64,000 bases of DNA. Source: Glandiceps talaboti (Eukaryota; Hemichordata; Enteropneusta; Spengelidae). The notes below the pieces were generated by a model, which worked only from the letters and a program-made list of their open reading frames with translations, had not been told where the DNA came from and made no database searches. The position numbers and the translations under genes were made by a program. The stretch's first letter is position 1; the number at the start of each line of letters is the position of its first letter. The stretch is from contig NC_135557.1 in assembly GCF_964340395.1 (NCBI RefSeq), positions 9,315,460 to 9,379,459 on the forward strand, written 5' to 3'. Positions 1-36,560 of this stretch are shown one piece after another.

Positions 1-115
1 CAGGCCTACTGAAAATTTCTACCACCCCGGCCAGAAAAAAATACTAACCGATCCCTTAGAGCATTACAGTAATAATGAAATTATAGGATATCATATATAA
101 ATGAATATCTTACAG

Positions 116-23519
<23,404 letters not shown>

Positions 23520-23689
23520 TTGTAACGTAAGTTCTTATCTTTACATTTGCATAGCCGTTTTAACTTTTTAACCAAAATTAATTTACATAAGCTGTATTCT
23601 ATCATGAATGTATTTAAACCTGTGATGACAAATGTACTTTGATTTTTGTCACTGGTATGCGTATGGGCTGGTAGCTTAAATAATAATCA

Positions 23690-23695
23690 AATAAA
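23690..23695 (+). terminator. Poly(A) signal AATAAA for the MACPF gene
   Basis: AATAAA about 170 nt after the stop codon at 23519, a normal 3'UTR length. Other AATAAA matches in this AT-rich DNA make it a likely rather than certain signal. Confidence 0.5.
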
Positions 23696-23737
23696 TGTTA
23701 TATAATAATAGTAACGACAAATACAATAGCAATCAAT

Positions 23738-25480
23738 CAAGTTTATTTTAATATAAACCACCCTAAGTAGGGTAGGTCGTTATGCTGAATTTTAATATAT
23801 ATTAATATTATAAAACATGGAACAAAATAAAATTTTGTTGAAAAATGTCCTTCAGTTTGGCATGTTTGAGTCAGTACTGTCCAATGTAACACAAATTAAA
23901 GGCTTAAAAGTGTTTTTTTTTTGGTAGAATATCTTCTGCTGCAACAAAAAGTAGTGTTATAAATTAAATAATATTCAGGTTTATTTGCATATTGACCACC
24001 CAATGAGGAGTAGTTTGTTATATGGAGTACAAAAAGATTTGTTTTCTATTAAATCAGTTACCAGAGTTACAAAATCGTGTACCTTCGTAGATTCTACAAA
24101 GTTTTATGCGCCTTCAAATAATATACAATACTGCTGATAAAACAATGACACTATTAAGATGATATTTCATTATATTCCTACAAAATTAGCACATAAACTT
24201 TAAGATGAGACCTTGAGTTGTAAACACTGTTGTTATAGTCCATTGAATTTGAAAAGCGTTGAATAACTTCAACAGCTCCTTGACCTTGGTTCATGATTAT
24301 TCATGTGAAAGTAAGTCCATGTATTACATTTTCTAGAGAACACAATAATCCTTGTGCCAGTACATGGTTTCAGGACAGAAGGTTTCAAACAAACAACAAT
24401 CTTTATTACTCTTCAGTCGGGGACTTCATTCGGTAACTTGAAAGATCTAGAAAATCTCATGAGACAAATTCAAATACATATGGTAGCATTGATTGCTATG
24501 CTGTCTGCCTGTAACAGAATATTTACAAGTTTATTTGCATATTGACCACTTTACGTGGAGTAGTGTGTTATGCTGAGTTCAAAAAAGGGGTCATTGTATG
24601 AACATCAATTACCATGGTAACCAATATCACTATAATATGCAGACTTTGTTTCTAAAATTTGACATAAAACATGACATAAATTCATAAAAAATTTCTTTGT
24701 TTTTGGTACATATGAGTCATTGCTATCTGCTGAAACACAAATTGACTAATATAGGACAGCTGTTTCCATGGAAACGTACAGTAGGCTTAACATTGTGTTT
24801 AAATACTTATGCATCTGACAAATAAATTTAAATTTATAAAAAAAACGTACATGAAGAATTTTGTTATGCTAAGTTCAAAAAAATTGTCATTTTATTAGCA
24901 TCCATTGCCATGGTAACGAAAACCACAATATTATGGGGGGTTTCTGTTACAAATTTGATACAATTTATCTAAAATGGGAGAACTATTACCATGAAAATAT
25001 AAATTGGGCTTAAAAATAGCATATTTTGGTAAAATATATGTTTGTAGAAAATTGTCAGGTCTGTTTCGTTTGAATTCACCGTAACTGGCGTAGTTTGTTA
25101 TGCAGAGTTCAATAAAAGTAGTTATCCAAACAACCATTGCCATATTAATGAAAATCACCATATTACATGTGATTTCTTTTCAAATATTGACAAAACATGA
25201 ACGATAAAATGCCCCCAAAATCCCTTATGCATGTTGTTTGTGGGTCAGTGACATGCATTGTAACATAAATTGTCTAAAAAGGTATAGACGTCCCATTGGA
25301 ACATACTTCTAAGGTAGGCTTAAAAAATAAAATGTTTTGGTAAAATATATAATTATAATGATTTGAAAAATAATACATGTTAGTCTGAAAATCACCTAGC
25401 TATGGCTATTCGGTAAAATTGGTTTTCAAAAGAATTAGTCATTCTACAAACATCACTTGCCATACAAAATATGGGGAAAT
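23738..25480 (-). repeat. Degenerate ~300-bp repeat array, orientation 1
   Basis: At least five diverged copies share the words TTTATTTGCATATTGACCAC, TAGTTTGTTATGCTGAGTTC and CAATTACCATGGTAACCAA, near 23740, 23980, 24528, 24850 and 25075; a weaker one is near 25390. The copies match, in reverse complement, those at 60.4-62.4 kb. No coding potential. Probably an old satellite or the body of a dispersed element. Confidence 0.65.
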
Positions 25481-25599
25481 TTATATGCAATAACATATAA
25501 AAAAAATACAATGTAGGAAATATTTCTATTGTAATATCGATTGTAACACAAGTGAAACAAATGAAACAGGAGAGCATTTGCTAGGGAAACATAATGTTT

Positions 25600-27577
25600 T
25601 TAAACATGCCTAGATATATGTGTATGGCAGTGGCAACTGTTTAGTGTCTTTTCAAAGGTGTGTGCTGGTGACAAAGGCCAAAACAATACAAAATAATACC
25701 ATCAAATCAAATTACTGGGATAAAAGACCTGGCTTAGTACATTAAAATCTCAGTTTAAAGCATAATGATATGTGAAATTATAGTTCAGTCATTATTTTAC
25801 AATATTCTAAATAGAAGTGAAAATTTATAACAGAGTAAAGTTTTCTTTTGAACTTCATATCTTGTATAGCAAACTAAGTACAAAGAATTCTTTGTTAATA
25901 ATTTTGCTAGAGGTAATAAGTTCTTGTACCACGACCAAGGGGTCTAGTAACAATGTACCTTTTCAGGTTGAAAGGCTTTGTCAAACTCTTCATTTGCTGC
26001 CTCTACTGTTATGTCATTTTTAACGCTATCTACTTTTGTGAAAACTTTAAAATGAAAAGTTATTTCAAAACAAGTACAACCAGGTAACATGAAAAATGAC
26101 GGATGATTTTGGGATATTTTTGTTAATATAAAAAATATTGCTATTTAGTCATTTTAATATAAACCAATACACATAACTTTAACCCAGATGTTTATGACAA
26201 TAAATCTAGCATGAACAATGAACCCACCATTGAGACAGAGTACTTAAAGCGTTTATTTTTTTCAAAGAAAACACAATAAAACTGTATTTTTTTCTTAGTA
26301 TCCAAAATTACAAATACTCTATTGTTCATGGCATTATCTTTAGATGATGAGTGGATGGGACAGATGAAGTGGACGTTCTCTGAAAAGACCATCAGCATTA
26401 TTTACATATGTTTGTTTTTAACTAAAATATACAGTTGATTATAAAACACCTGTTCCGATATATCCATAGGTGTACAAGTGATACAAGTTTGCAACAACAA
26501 AAAGTTAAAAGTGTACAAGTACAATGATTTACTACTTGTGATACTCATACCCACATTACAGATTTGTCATAATGCTGTGATGAATCTGTTTTAGTAATTA
26601 ACATGACATTAATGTTTATTCGTTATTTCCTTTTCTATTGTACTTGTTATTGCTTTGATGGGGTGGACATATTTTGTGATTTCATAATATTAGCAGAATT
26701 TAAATTTAATTTAAATAAAATTTAAATTTAAATTTAAACTCAAAGGATGCATCAACACAATGCTACTTACATGTTTTTTGCGTAGTATACTTCTACTTGT
26801 TAGTGAGCATCACTGGCATTGTAAGTCCACAGTCAAAATGTACTGTGAATGTTTTAGTATGTGTGATGATGGGGAGACAGGGGCAAATAATACACTTGCA
26901 AAAGTTTTTTGGGTTCACTTCAACACTATAATAGACCATGTATTTAATCACAAAGCAGATAGCTAAGTGAATCTTTGTGTCTACCTTAATATATTTCTCA
27001 GTATATGCATGTACTGAACCATTGAACATATGCAATGAGAGTAAAGTTTAGGTATTGAACTTGAAGCCCATATTTACATATTTCATGGCTTTAACATATG
27101 CATATGGTTTAATATTTCATATCTCTATATGTCATTATTAAAAAAAGCAATAGTCACAATCGGTTGTCACTGACAGTGTTACTTTAATAATAGTGTACCA
27201 TAAGCTTATAGTTGTACATCCAGAATGTGGGATGGGGGTTGTGTTATCGTGCTCAATGTGTGGAGAGGGTGGGAATGAAAAGAATAGTGTGATCATTTGC
27301 AGGATGGGACATGAAAAGTCTTGGGGTGGGGTAAGCGGTCCGCAAAAACTTGTTTTTCTCAAACCTATGGAAATGTTTAAAACACTATCAGTTAATGTGT
27401 ATCATTGTTATCTTGGCGAACATTATCAGTTTTGCAAACAATTTGGTTTCACATTTTCAGCCGAGGTTTTTGGCATTTATTGTCATACATTTGCCAGATA
27501 ACTTTTAACATTTAACTGTCTGATTTGTATTATAATATTAAGTTCCTACACTTGTAATAATATTAATGATGATGATG

Positions 27578-27611
<34 letters not shown>

Positions 27612-27780
27612 ATAATCATTTAAAGTCTTCTTTATTTGTTATGTTTACTAGGTATCCTAGACTAAGGAATCACTCGACGTTGTTGCGCAGCTGAAGGTGA
27701 AACATGGAGACAAGATATCGCCTGGAAAAAAGAAACAGAAAGTTATGCATTATGTCTATAATTATGTATTCATTCTTTCC
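25600..27780. other. Stretch without supported genes
   Basis: AT-rich non-coding sequence. A 102-codon frame at 27193-27501 has no recognisable domain or splice context. Minor items are an ATTTAAATTTAAA palindromic tract at 26700-26742 and (AAT)n at 27568-27610. Confidence 0.6.
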
Positions 27781-28060
27781 ATAGTATAGGTAGTGCATGA
27801 ATCTAATGAAAGCCAAAGTAGTCATAACTACATATTTTATTTGCCTTTAATATTATTAAACAGACAGACACAGACAGACAGACATACAGACAGACAGACA
27901 CCATCGTGGGATATCATAAGACTTTGGTATTACTAAGATTATGTATTAATTATTTCCATAGGATTGGTAGTGTGGATCTAATGAAAGCCAGAGTAGTTAT
28001 AACTATATGTTTTATTTGCTTCAAAGTCAATACTATAACATACAGGCAGACATTTTCTTG
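27760..28060. repeat. Two-copy tandem duplication of ~175 bp
   Basis: ATCTAATGAAAGCCA followed by AGTAGT/GTAGTT, ATAACTA and TTTTATTTGC occurs near 27801 and again near 27978, with a CAGACAGACA microsatellite between (27860-27900). Confidence 0.6.
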
Positions 28061-28339
28061 GGATATAATAAGACTTTGGTATTTTAACTTTCAGTCTGGT
28101 ATAGAACTTATGTCGCATAATAAAGCTGGTATATTACCTCAATCGTCTTCTGAGTCAGTTCATGAACAAATAACCACAATACTTTTAATAACTTCCATAC
28201 TGCAGTGACACTTTATATATTGCTGTTTTTCCTCGCCTCTATTGCTTCTGAGATTGCGTCAAATTTTCTTTACTATAATATAACCTGGACAACAAAGGGT
28301 TATTTGTTTCAATGGCATGTTAACAGCGGAATAGTCGTG

Positions 28340-28403
28340 TATGTTTATGTATGTATGTATAATATTAAATGTATGTATGTATGTATGTATGTATGTATGT
28401 ATG

Positions 28404-28437
<34 letters not shown>

Positions 28438-28735
28438 TGTATGTATGTATATATGTATGTATGTAAGACTCTAATGACTACATCTCTGTATGCCCGTGTG
28501 TTTGTGTGTGTGTGTGTGTGTGTTTCTCTCTCTCTGTGTAATTTATTTGTCAGTATACATACAATTTTCATCATGAGATTTAATATCCATTGATGCTCGG
28601 AAGTTGATGCATACATAATGTTACTTAGAGTTGTTCATATGGTTATGGGCATCTACACACACATACACACACATACATACATACATACATACATACATAC
28701 ATACATACATACATACATACACACATATACATACA
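28340..28735. repeat. (ATGT)n and (CATA)n microsatellites
   Basis: (ATGT)n at about 28366-28464 with (GT)n at 28500-28521, then (CATA)n at 28652-28735. They give long false reading frames. Confidence 0.93.
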
Positions 28736-29234
28736 TAGAAATGCATATGGAACTTGTAAGTCAGTCAGTAAAAATAGATGTACAATCCGGCGTTTCAAAT
28801 AAAAAATCTTTATCAATGTATTATCGGTGAGACATGTTAGGTAACACCTGAATATATCTTAATGTTATGGAACAGAACGACAACCGCGCATGATTAATGG
28901 TTATACGTGTGAAAAGTTCTAATATTCGCACATACCAAATAGAACCCAATAGAACACGCCTGAAATTTAAAAAAAAAGACCTGATTAGACTGGGAATGTC
29001 GAGAATAATCTATTATTTACAATGGGTTCCAGTGTTCCGAGATGGAAAATGATTTCCTCTTCCTTCAACCTCAATACATTCTTCTCGTCACCAGAAACCT
29101 TACGAATTCCTGAAATAGACATATATGATACACTGTGATCATTGGTAATAAAATGCATAGATACTGGATAGTTATAATATTGCATCATTGTAGGATAAAA
29201 CAGACTTTTTACCTTATCATTAAAATCTGTTCAT

Positions 29235-32200
29235 TCATATACATATGCAAAAGGAGTACATAACATGAAACAAAAATAACATGCACTTATTCAATTTCAT
29301 TGCTTGGAAAACAAATTTACACAAATTAATCAGTAAGTCATCATCTGATGTACACATTAATCTTTTGAATTTGTTGAAGTTTGGTTCTAAATATACAGAA
29401 GGTGGTAAATACTCAGCTCTCAACAAATTGTAAGTACAGCAAATAAAAAAGAAATGGTATTCATCTTCTATGTCACCAGATTTACATATTTTACATACTC
29501 TGAGCTGCGAGACAATGCCTTGGTAACGTCCCTCTCTGATCGCTAATGGTAGTGATGAACATCAAAATCGCGCGAACGTTCTAATGAATTTAATATTACA
29601 CTTCAAAAATAAATATTTTTCTGGCTCAAGTAAACTTTTTAAAGACCTATAAGTACGTAGTTTGGGCTTACCAGCCATCTTAGCATACCACATTTTTTAC
29701 AAACATCTGACACCCTGGTGGTGAAAAAATCTAAGAAAGTTGTTTCGTTTCCAACTGCTTGTGCTAACCAAGCATACCCGAACCCGTATGTGAACAGAAT
29801 ATGTTTGATTGATGTAGCCCACGTATGCCTACCAAGTTCATCTAGGTTACATAACATGATATAAGCTTGCCTTGGAAGTCTGTCTGGAGACATGCGGAGG
29901 AGCTTTAACCAATAACTGATGCAACGTTTTAATGTAGACACAAAAATTGGAAGACGTCCACATTCCCCCACCACTGCTTCTTTTGGTGTATGACTAGATA
30001 CTGAAAGTAGTCGTCTACACCACTTCCTTTGAATTTTTTCTATAACGTCATAATACTGGAAGCCCCATATTTCAGCCTCATAACATAGTATTGGCATTAT
30101 CTTGGAGTCAAATATCTTAGAGTGACAAATAAATGGAAAATGGTCGAGTCGTTTACTAATGCTTAGTACACTATTTAGGGCTTTGTTGGCCTGACCAGCC
30201 AGAGTTGTAACAGCCTTAGTCCATACATTGCGACAGGACAAAACAAGACCAAGATATTTATAATACGGCACGACCTCGATGTTTATATCATTAAAGGCCC
30301 AGTTTTCATAAATAGTTCGACGACCCCCTTTGCGAAATATAACGATTTTTGTTTTTTCCATAGTGACTTTCATACGCCACTTGTTGCAAAATTGGGAAAG
30401 AATGTTAATTAGAGCCTGTAAGTGTCGACTAGAATCTGCAAATATAACAATATCATCTGCATATAAAAAGATAAAAAGGTCGTACATATCTTGTGTAAGC
30501 TGAATCCCCATTCTCCCAACGTTTGACAGCATGGAGGGTAACTCTTCTATGAAAAATGAAAAAGTAAAGGGTTGAGCACGCAACCTTGTCTTACGCCAGT
30601 AGGACATTCAAAATAATCTGATGTAACATTCCTAGATCTAACACACACTTTTACCTGGCTGTACATGGAGTTCAGAATTAAAAACATTTTCCCATTCACC
30701 CCAAGAGATTTAAGCCTGTACAACAAAAGAGAATGGTTCACCCTATCAAAAGCTTTGGAAAAGTCTACAAAGAGACAGTAAAATTTCCCATGTCTTGTAC
30801 TTAGGAATTTTTGAATTACAGAATACAAAACAAAAATGTTATCAACTGTACTGTGACCTGACCTGAAACCGGCTTGACAATCTGATTAGACATTTGTCTC
30901 CTCGGACCATTTGGCAAGACGTTGATTTAAAATCGAAGTGAAAATCTTATCCAAAGAATTCAAAAGGGAAATACCTCTGTAATTGTTTACACCGATTCGC
31001 TTTTTGCACCACTTTTGAAGAGTGGAATGATTATAGATTTGTCCACTCAGAGGGAAACATGCCAGAGTCTAAAATAAAGTTGAATAATTCTGTTAAAAGA
31101 GGTCAAATGACATCAGCAGAAAATTTATAGAACTCACTTGGTATTCCATCGGGGCCAGGAGACTTCCCATTTTTTAACTTTCTAAGACTTTGAAGAATTT
31201 CTTCTTCTGTAATTATTGAGTTAATAAGATGAGAAAAGTCTAAACCTGGTTCAATATGTTCATCAGAATCACTAACATATGCGTTAATTTCACCATTGAC
31301 TAAATTCAGAAAAATGTCATCCCCGTGAGAACCGGATGACGAGTTAAACAAATTACGAAAATGCTCATACCATGCTTCAATACCGATATCCTCAACAGAA
31401 TTATTTTCCCTTTGAACCATTCTTTTCAGGATTGACCATAAGTCTCTAGACCCTGTGCGGAAGAGGCCTCAAATAATTGATCTCTGATTTGTTTTTGATA
31501 ATTACTCTTTGCTTCCTTGCATGTTCACTTAAATGTTTTCTTTGCTTCCATATACTCATTCAATGAGCGGGTTGATCCATCTTTCCTGAAACATTTTTAT
31601 TTTTGGTACATAAATCGTTTTGCCTCTTTACATGGGTTTCGAAACCAGGAGGGCTGATTTAACTGTGTTTTGTTCAGGCGGCAACGAGCGTCAGTGCCTG
31701 CCATCTTTAAGGTATCATTTAATTTGAATATATTTCTACTAATACTTGGCATTGCATCTTTAGCCTCTTGCAATAGCTGTTGCACTTCGACAGATGCCAA
31801 ATTCTGAGTAAAAGATGTGCCATAATTATCAGACCATCGATACCGTACATAGTTATTTGGTTCCGTGTGTTGCCTTCTCTGACTCTGGGTAGGAATATTT
31901 TCACATTGCAAGTGACAGGTGAGAGGAAAGTGATCCGATTCGGCTCTAGGAATGACATTGAAGTAATTAACATAGCTAAATAGCTCACATGACGCGATGA
32001 TATAGTCAACTACACTGCTATCATTAAAAGTAACACGTTACATTCCCTTCTTTGTCATCATACAACCTGCCGTTTAAAATATGCAGATCAAAACCTTTAC
32101 AAAGTTGAAGAAAATTCTTGCCAGCTTCATTTACGACAACATCTTTAGCATTACGTGAAATTTGGAAGACATCAGCTTGGTAGTCAATATTTTCTAAAGG

Positions 32201-32720
32201 CAGATAATCTACCGAATCATCAATTATAAAATCATCTCGCGTACCTGTTCTGGCGTTAAAGTCGCCTCCAAGCATAAGCACAGATTGGGGGTATGAACTA
32301 CGTAGATCGATCAACTTACATTCAATTGAATCAAGTTTATCTAAAGAGACATCAGGTTTCACATAACAACAACCAAAAATAACGTCTCTTTTAAAAGAAA
32401 AAAGCGATTTACGAAAACGCACAAAAAGACAATTCTCTAAACAACTATGAACTTCCTCGACTTTGTTAATAATTCTTTCACTAATATAAATTGCAGTTCC
32501 TCCACTGGGACGTCCTCTGTGACTTCGTCGGGAGGCATGAAATCTGAACACTTTATAATTCTCTAAAAAATTAACATCGTCAATTTCGGTACAAAATGTT
32601 TCAGTCAAACCAACAACGTCATAACTTTTACAAAAATCAATAAAGTCTTGATTATTTCGTTTTGTTTTCAAACCTCTCACGTTCCAAACTAGAAAAGAGA
32701 TGACCGTCTTCTGTGGACCT
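29235..32720 (-). pseudogene. LINE ORF2: endonuclease-reverse transcriptase, broken
   Basis: The N end reads V-W-N-V-R-G-L-K-T-K (APE-type endonuclease start), then G-L-T-E-T-F-C, M-L-G-G-D-F-N-A-R-T-G, and, after a frameshift near 32030, S-S-V-V-D-Y-I-I and S-D-H-F-P-L, the usual catalytic Asp and His motifs. The RT has K-N-G-K-S-P-G-P-D-G, then F-V-D-F-S-K-A-F-D-R-V, G-V-R-Q-G-C and, after another frameshift near 30570, Y-A-D-D-I-V-I-F. Further lesions include several stops at 30890-31100 and a frameshift near 29650. The C-terminal part has C-K-I-C and H-F-F-F-I-C, a zinc-knuckle-like motif of this LINE group. Not functional as it stands. Confidence 0.9.
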
Positions 32721-32763
32721 TGGCCACACCCCTATAACGAAGTGTACAGACTGCGAGTCTCCA

Positions 32764-33243
32764 CTATTTCACCTGTAGTTTCATTGACTTTGTATTCCGT
32801 CTTCCTGCCATTTTCCTTGGTACAAACCAGTTTATCATAGCCTTTACTGAATTGTCTTCATCTAATAAAGCTTTGTGGAACTGTGAAAATTTGGAACGGA
32901 TATCACGAATTCTTTTGGAATGATCTTCTCCAATACTGATATTTGAGTTACGTAATTTGTTAGCATTTGCAAGGATTTTACTTTTGTCCTTGAACCTCGA
33001 TAACATGGCTATGATTGGCCTCGTTCCGCGGACTGGAGGCGCACGTGGAAGACGATGACACCTTTCGAACTCGATGTTTTCTGATATTTCAAGCTCGTTT
33101 CTGAGTACTTCTTGTACTTTCTCTTCTGAATCTGTCCCGCTTTCATTTGAACTTTCTTGTTTTACCCCATACAATATTAAGTTGTTTCTTCGGCTTCTAT
33201 TCTCCAAATCGTCTTTGTTCCGTTTTATTTGTGCGTTTTCCTT
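32764..33243 (-). pseudogene. LINE ORF1 (RNA-binding protein fragment)
   Basis: A Lys/Glu/Gln-rich coiled-coil end leads into R-R-N-N-L-I-L-Y-G-V, the start of the RRM-like domain of LINE ORF1 proteins (Transposase_22 type). Further on come E-R-C-H-R-L-P and I-I-A-M-L-S-R-F-K-D-K, also typical. An in-frame TAA cuts off the N-terminal part upstream of the coiled coil. The product would be a nucleic-acid chaperone in the retrotransposon RNP. Confidence 0.8.
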
Positions 33244-33261
33244 TTGAAGTTAATTCGTTTT

Positions 33262-34045
33262 TTTTTTGTGATATGGAATTGGAGATTTCATAAGCACACT
33301 GTAGGTGTGTGAAATGGAATCCTAATTCGATTTACAAAAACCGACATAAGATATAACAATCCCACCCAGTACCCAAACCAAATAATGGTAATTTATATGG
33401 AACTTTCTCTGCTCTTACAGAAAGCAACAGGAGTAGTACTTGTCACTTGAAGACCAATGGACTATTTGAAGACTTCACGAACTGTTGATTGCTGTCTTTT
33501 TGTAAAGACTGTTGAGTATTTAACCCATGATTTGGGTCGTTTTTTTATCATGAACATTGTTGTTTCCTAGAAGACATTTGATTTGATCAGCATATATTGC
33601 GAAACTTACCTAAGAAATAATTCAACCATCATACAGTTGGTGGGTATACAGGATTTACAATTTACCTTTGTTGGGACTATCAATGCTATTTCATTAAGTG
33701 GATAAATGAAGAGTTTGAGTTGTATTTTGAATACGGAAATAAAGTTTAAGATTTCTTTATTGATTAAGTAATTGTGTTGTGTTCTATATTTGAGTGTTTG
33801 AGTGTGCTTATATATGTTGTATATATGTAGTTTCTTTGCATCCATTTCGTCGAAGGAAGTACGCTGCGTATGCCCAGCCTTTAGTTTTCTTTGAATGGCT
33901 GACACTTGAGGGCACTATTGTCATTTCAGGGGAAATGCACTGTTTGATGCACTGTAACATCCTAATTCGGTTTTTGTTCATGGAATTAGGATTCCATTTC
34001 ACACCCCTACATTGTCCTTATGAAATCTCCAATTTAGGTTACATT
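33262..34045. repeat. Inverted repeat pair of ~85 bp flanking ~620 bp
   Basis: TTGGAGATTTCATAAG, TGTGAAATGGAATCCTAATT and ACAAAAACCGA at 33265-33345 recur in reverse complement at about 33960-34045. The pair lies directly beyond the LINE 5' end, so it may be a MITE that the LINE landed next to, or a LINE 5' flank duplication. No transposase is seen between the arms. Confidence 0.6.
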
Positions 34046-34059
34046 TTGCATTCTTTGTG

Positions 34060-35860
34060 ATGCTCGGTAAAAAGTCCCCCCCCCCCCCCTCCCATCGGTA
34101 TACCGGTAACGTACGTCCCCAGACTTTTTAAGAGCAGTTTCATACCCGGTATAGGTACCCTGTCTTCATATGATTATGAGTGAGCGCTTCATCGTCCTTC
34201 CTAGCAACGCAATAAATATCAACGCAATAAATATCGATCAGGCGAAACATTGCATACGCTCTTGGAGATTTTTCCCCGACCTTTCACTGTGAAGAAGCTA
34301 TTAAACTCCTTTTAGAATATATTTACCCTGTGTAGTCAAGAATTATAATTATGATGATAGTGGTATTCCAGGATCTTGTAAAGTATTTGCCAGACAATCA
34401 AGTAGTCGACACTGAGTCACAATGAAAAAATACCTGTCACGTGAATATTACATATGAGGGGGTCACCATGGTTTTGAATTAAATGATAGGGGGGTCAGTC
34501 TGTTTTTGGTTTTACAGATAGGGGTCAGTGACTTTTTCTCGGCTCGATTTAAGAACCCACCCCCACCCCCACCCCCAACCCCATCCCAGGCTGGAGAAAC
34601 TGACCGGAATAATTGCGATTGGCTACGAAATCGCTTCACGCATTTTGTCTTCAAAGTTTGGAAGCTTCGGGCTGATTTGGAGATCACTAAATTCTTTCCT
34701 GGTTTCCTGTTAGTCTCCAATGATGACAAATATACATCGCTTTTATCCATTTTATTTTCGATTTCTTCGAATGCCTTTGCAAGTCATTTAAAATGAATTC
34801 CCTTGTCAACAATATCTTTAGTTGTTACAGTTAGTTGTATCTCCAGGCGCCATTTTGTCGTTCCGTAAAATATAAAAGTTGTATGCTCGTCGGATATTAT
34901 TTTTCACATATGGTCAACAACAGTACAGTATTCTCAGCTATTCTCTTAAATGTTTAAAAGTTAAGTTGCGATAGGTGTGTTGTAGAATATACAATAAACC
35001 GTCAGATTTAGATAGCGAATTTCGAAGAGGTAAGAAATACATAGTCTATATAAGTTTCATGATATACATTTATGTTTTTACAGCTTGAATATATTGAATA
35101 TATTGAATATATTGAAACCATTAATTATGAAATTATATAATATATCTATGAAATATAGTTAAACATCTTATATATCATTTAAAATGAAGTTTACTATATA
35201 TTAATTGGTTGGTAAAAAGATAAAATTTAGATTTTTAAAACTTTCAAGAAAAAATTTCTGACAAGACATGGTTTTGGAACATTTAACAACTGCATGCTAT
35301 TTCAGTATGTAACAGACAGGAAATATACCTGACGTACAATGGCTTGGCATAATTACATTACAGAAAGATATTGTTGAAGGATATTAAACTAACTGTTCAT
35401 TAGTCACAAAAGTAGTAGAATTTAGTGACATTCACTCGATCTATAAGAAAGTCTCTATATGGCAACATGCATTCAACTGACTCTAAAATGGCTACGAAAG
35501 TAGCATATCCTTCAGATATGACGTCAAAGAAATTAAACAAACACCGGTACATTGAAAAATAGTGATACCCCCCCCCCCCCCATACAATGGCATCCTTGTT
35601 TCAATTTGAAAGAACAACGATTTCAATGCAGCAAATCTGGTGGTTTTCTGTGAAAAAAAGCAGAAAGTGACTTTCAGCTTCCATATAAGGTACTATATAT
35701 TTTAAACTATTTCTTCAGAAGCACAATTGATATTGTTAAGTTTACGTGACTAGAAAAGTGAAAAATTTCGACATTTTACACATTGGAACAGGAATGGAAC
35801 ATATTAGGAAACAGGTGCAATTACATCTTGATTGTATACTGCGATGCAGCGGATACTAAA
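34060..35860. other. Stretch without supported genes
   Basis: AT-rich sequence with homopolymer C runs (34077-34090, 35568-35580), a short CCCCCAC tract (34557-34577) and a three-copy TTGAATATA repeat near 35088-35115. Open frames here are short and featureless. Confidence 0.6.
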
Positions 35861-35916
35861 TGAACCTGGTATATGTATGTTTCTACCCTGGTTTATATAA
35901 TAAATGTCTTCAATAC

Positions 35917-36027
35917 CTTCACCAATTCCTTGGTCAACTGACGAACAGCACGTTCTTTATCCACCTTGGTATCTTGTTTCATGGCACTTATTCTTACCTT
36001 TTCTTCTTTTTTTCTCAGTGCCATCAT
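35917..36027 (-). CDS. Candidate internal exon, Lys/Glu-rich (37 codons)
   Basis: On the minus strand TTCCCATTTTCCCCAAACAG is a strong acceptor, followed by 111 nt (37 codons, phase 0-0) ending at AAG|GTATTG; an inner donor AAG|GTAAGA would give a 30-nt micro-exon. The peptide is rich in Lys, Glu and Arg (M-A-L-R-K-K-E-E-K ... K-E-L-V-K) and could form a helix. No sister exon is recognised nearby, so the gene is unidentified and this may be chance. Confidence 0.3.
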
Positions 36028-36183
36028 CTGTTTGGGGAAAATGGGAACGTACGTGAAAGATGTGATTTCAATATTTATTACGGCGTGATTCAATGTATGT
36101 TCTTAGTTGTGGTGTCTGTACTCGAACAGATAATATGTCATTGTTATATACACTTACAGTGAGTGAAAGTAAGGCTCATGAGG

Positions 36184-36560
36184 TCAGTAAATCAATCAAT
36201 CAATCAATCAATCAATCAAGCAATCAATCAATCAATCAAACAATCAATCAATCAGTCAATCAATCAAGTTAAGTACAAAGCGCCAGTATCCAATGGTAAG
36301 TAAAGTTGAGAGGCGCTGTACAATTACGTATACATTTTGAAAGCTCTGTTGAAAAGATATTGTTTAAGGTTCTTCCTAAAAGAACAAACTGGGGGGGGGG
36401 GGGTTGACGTATTTCAAGTGGGAAAGTGTTCCAGAGGCGTGGTGCTACACGCGAAAAGGCACGCCCACCAAATGACATGAGTTTATATTTGATGTCGTGG
36501 AGAAGACATTTGTCGGAGGAACTAAGTCTGTGAGGATTCTCATAGCCTGAATATAGTCCG
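36184..36560 (-). mobile_element. 3' end of a second LINE (CR1/L2-like) with (TTGA)n tail
   Basis: On the minus strand the frame includes G-G-R-A-F-S-R-V-A-P-R-L-W-N-T-F-P, the well-known C-terminal end of CR1/L2/jockey-type RTs, then a short 3'UTR and a (TTGA)n tail (on +: TCAA repeats at 36184-36268). A G run at 36391-36404 interrupts the frame. A 5'-truncated insertion. Confidence 0.8.

Larger units (their letters stand above)
29235..33260 (-). mobile_element. Degenerate non-LTR retrotransposon (LINE with APE endonuclease and RT)
   Basis: About 4 kb on the minus strand in the order ORF1, APE-type endonuclease, reverse transcriptase, C-terminal Cys/His motif. ORF1 and ORF2 are both interrupted. 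The RT and C-terminal style resembles the CR1/L2/Nimb assemblage; I cannot settle the clade by eye. A long inverted repeat flanks the 5' end at 33262. Confidence 0.9.

Noticed and set aside
26695-26745. TTTAAATTTAAA palindromic tract as regulatory site
   Set aside because: Simple AT-rich palindrome without a known factor motif.
27193-27501. 102-codon plus-strand frame with several Cys
   Set aside because: No domain, no splice context, no neighbouring coding sequence; probably chance.
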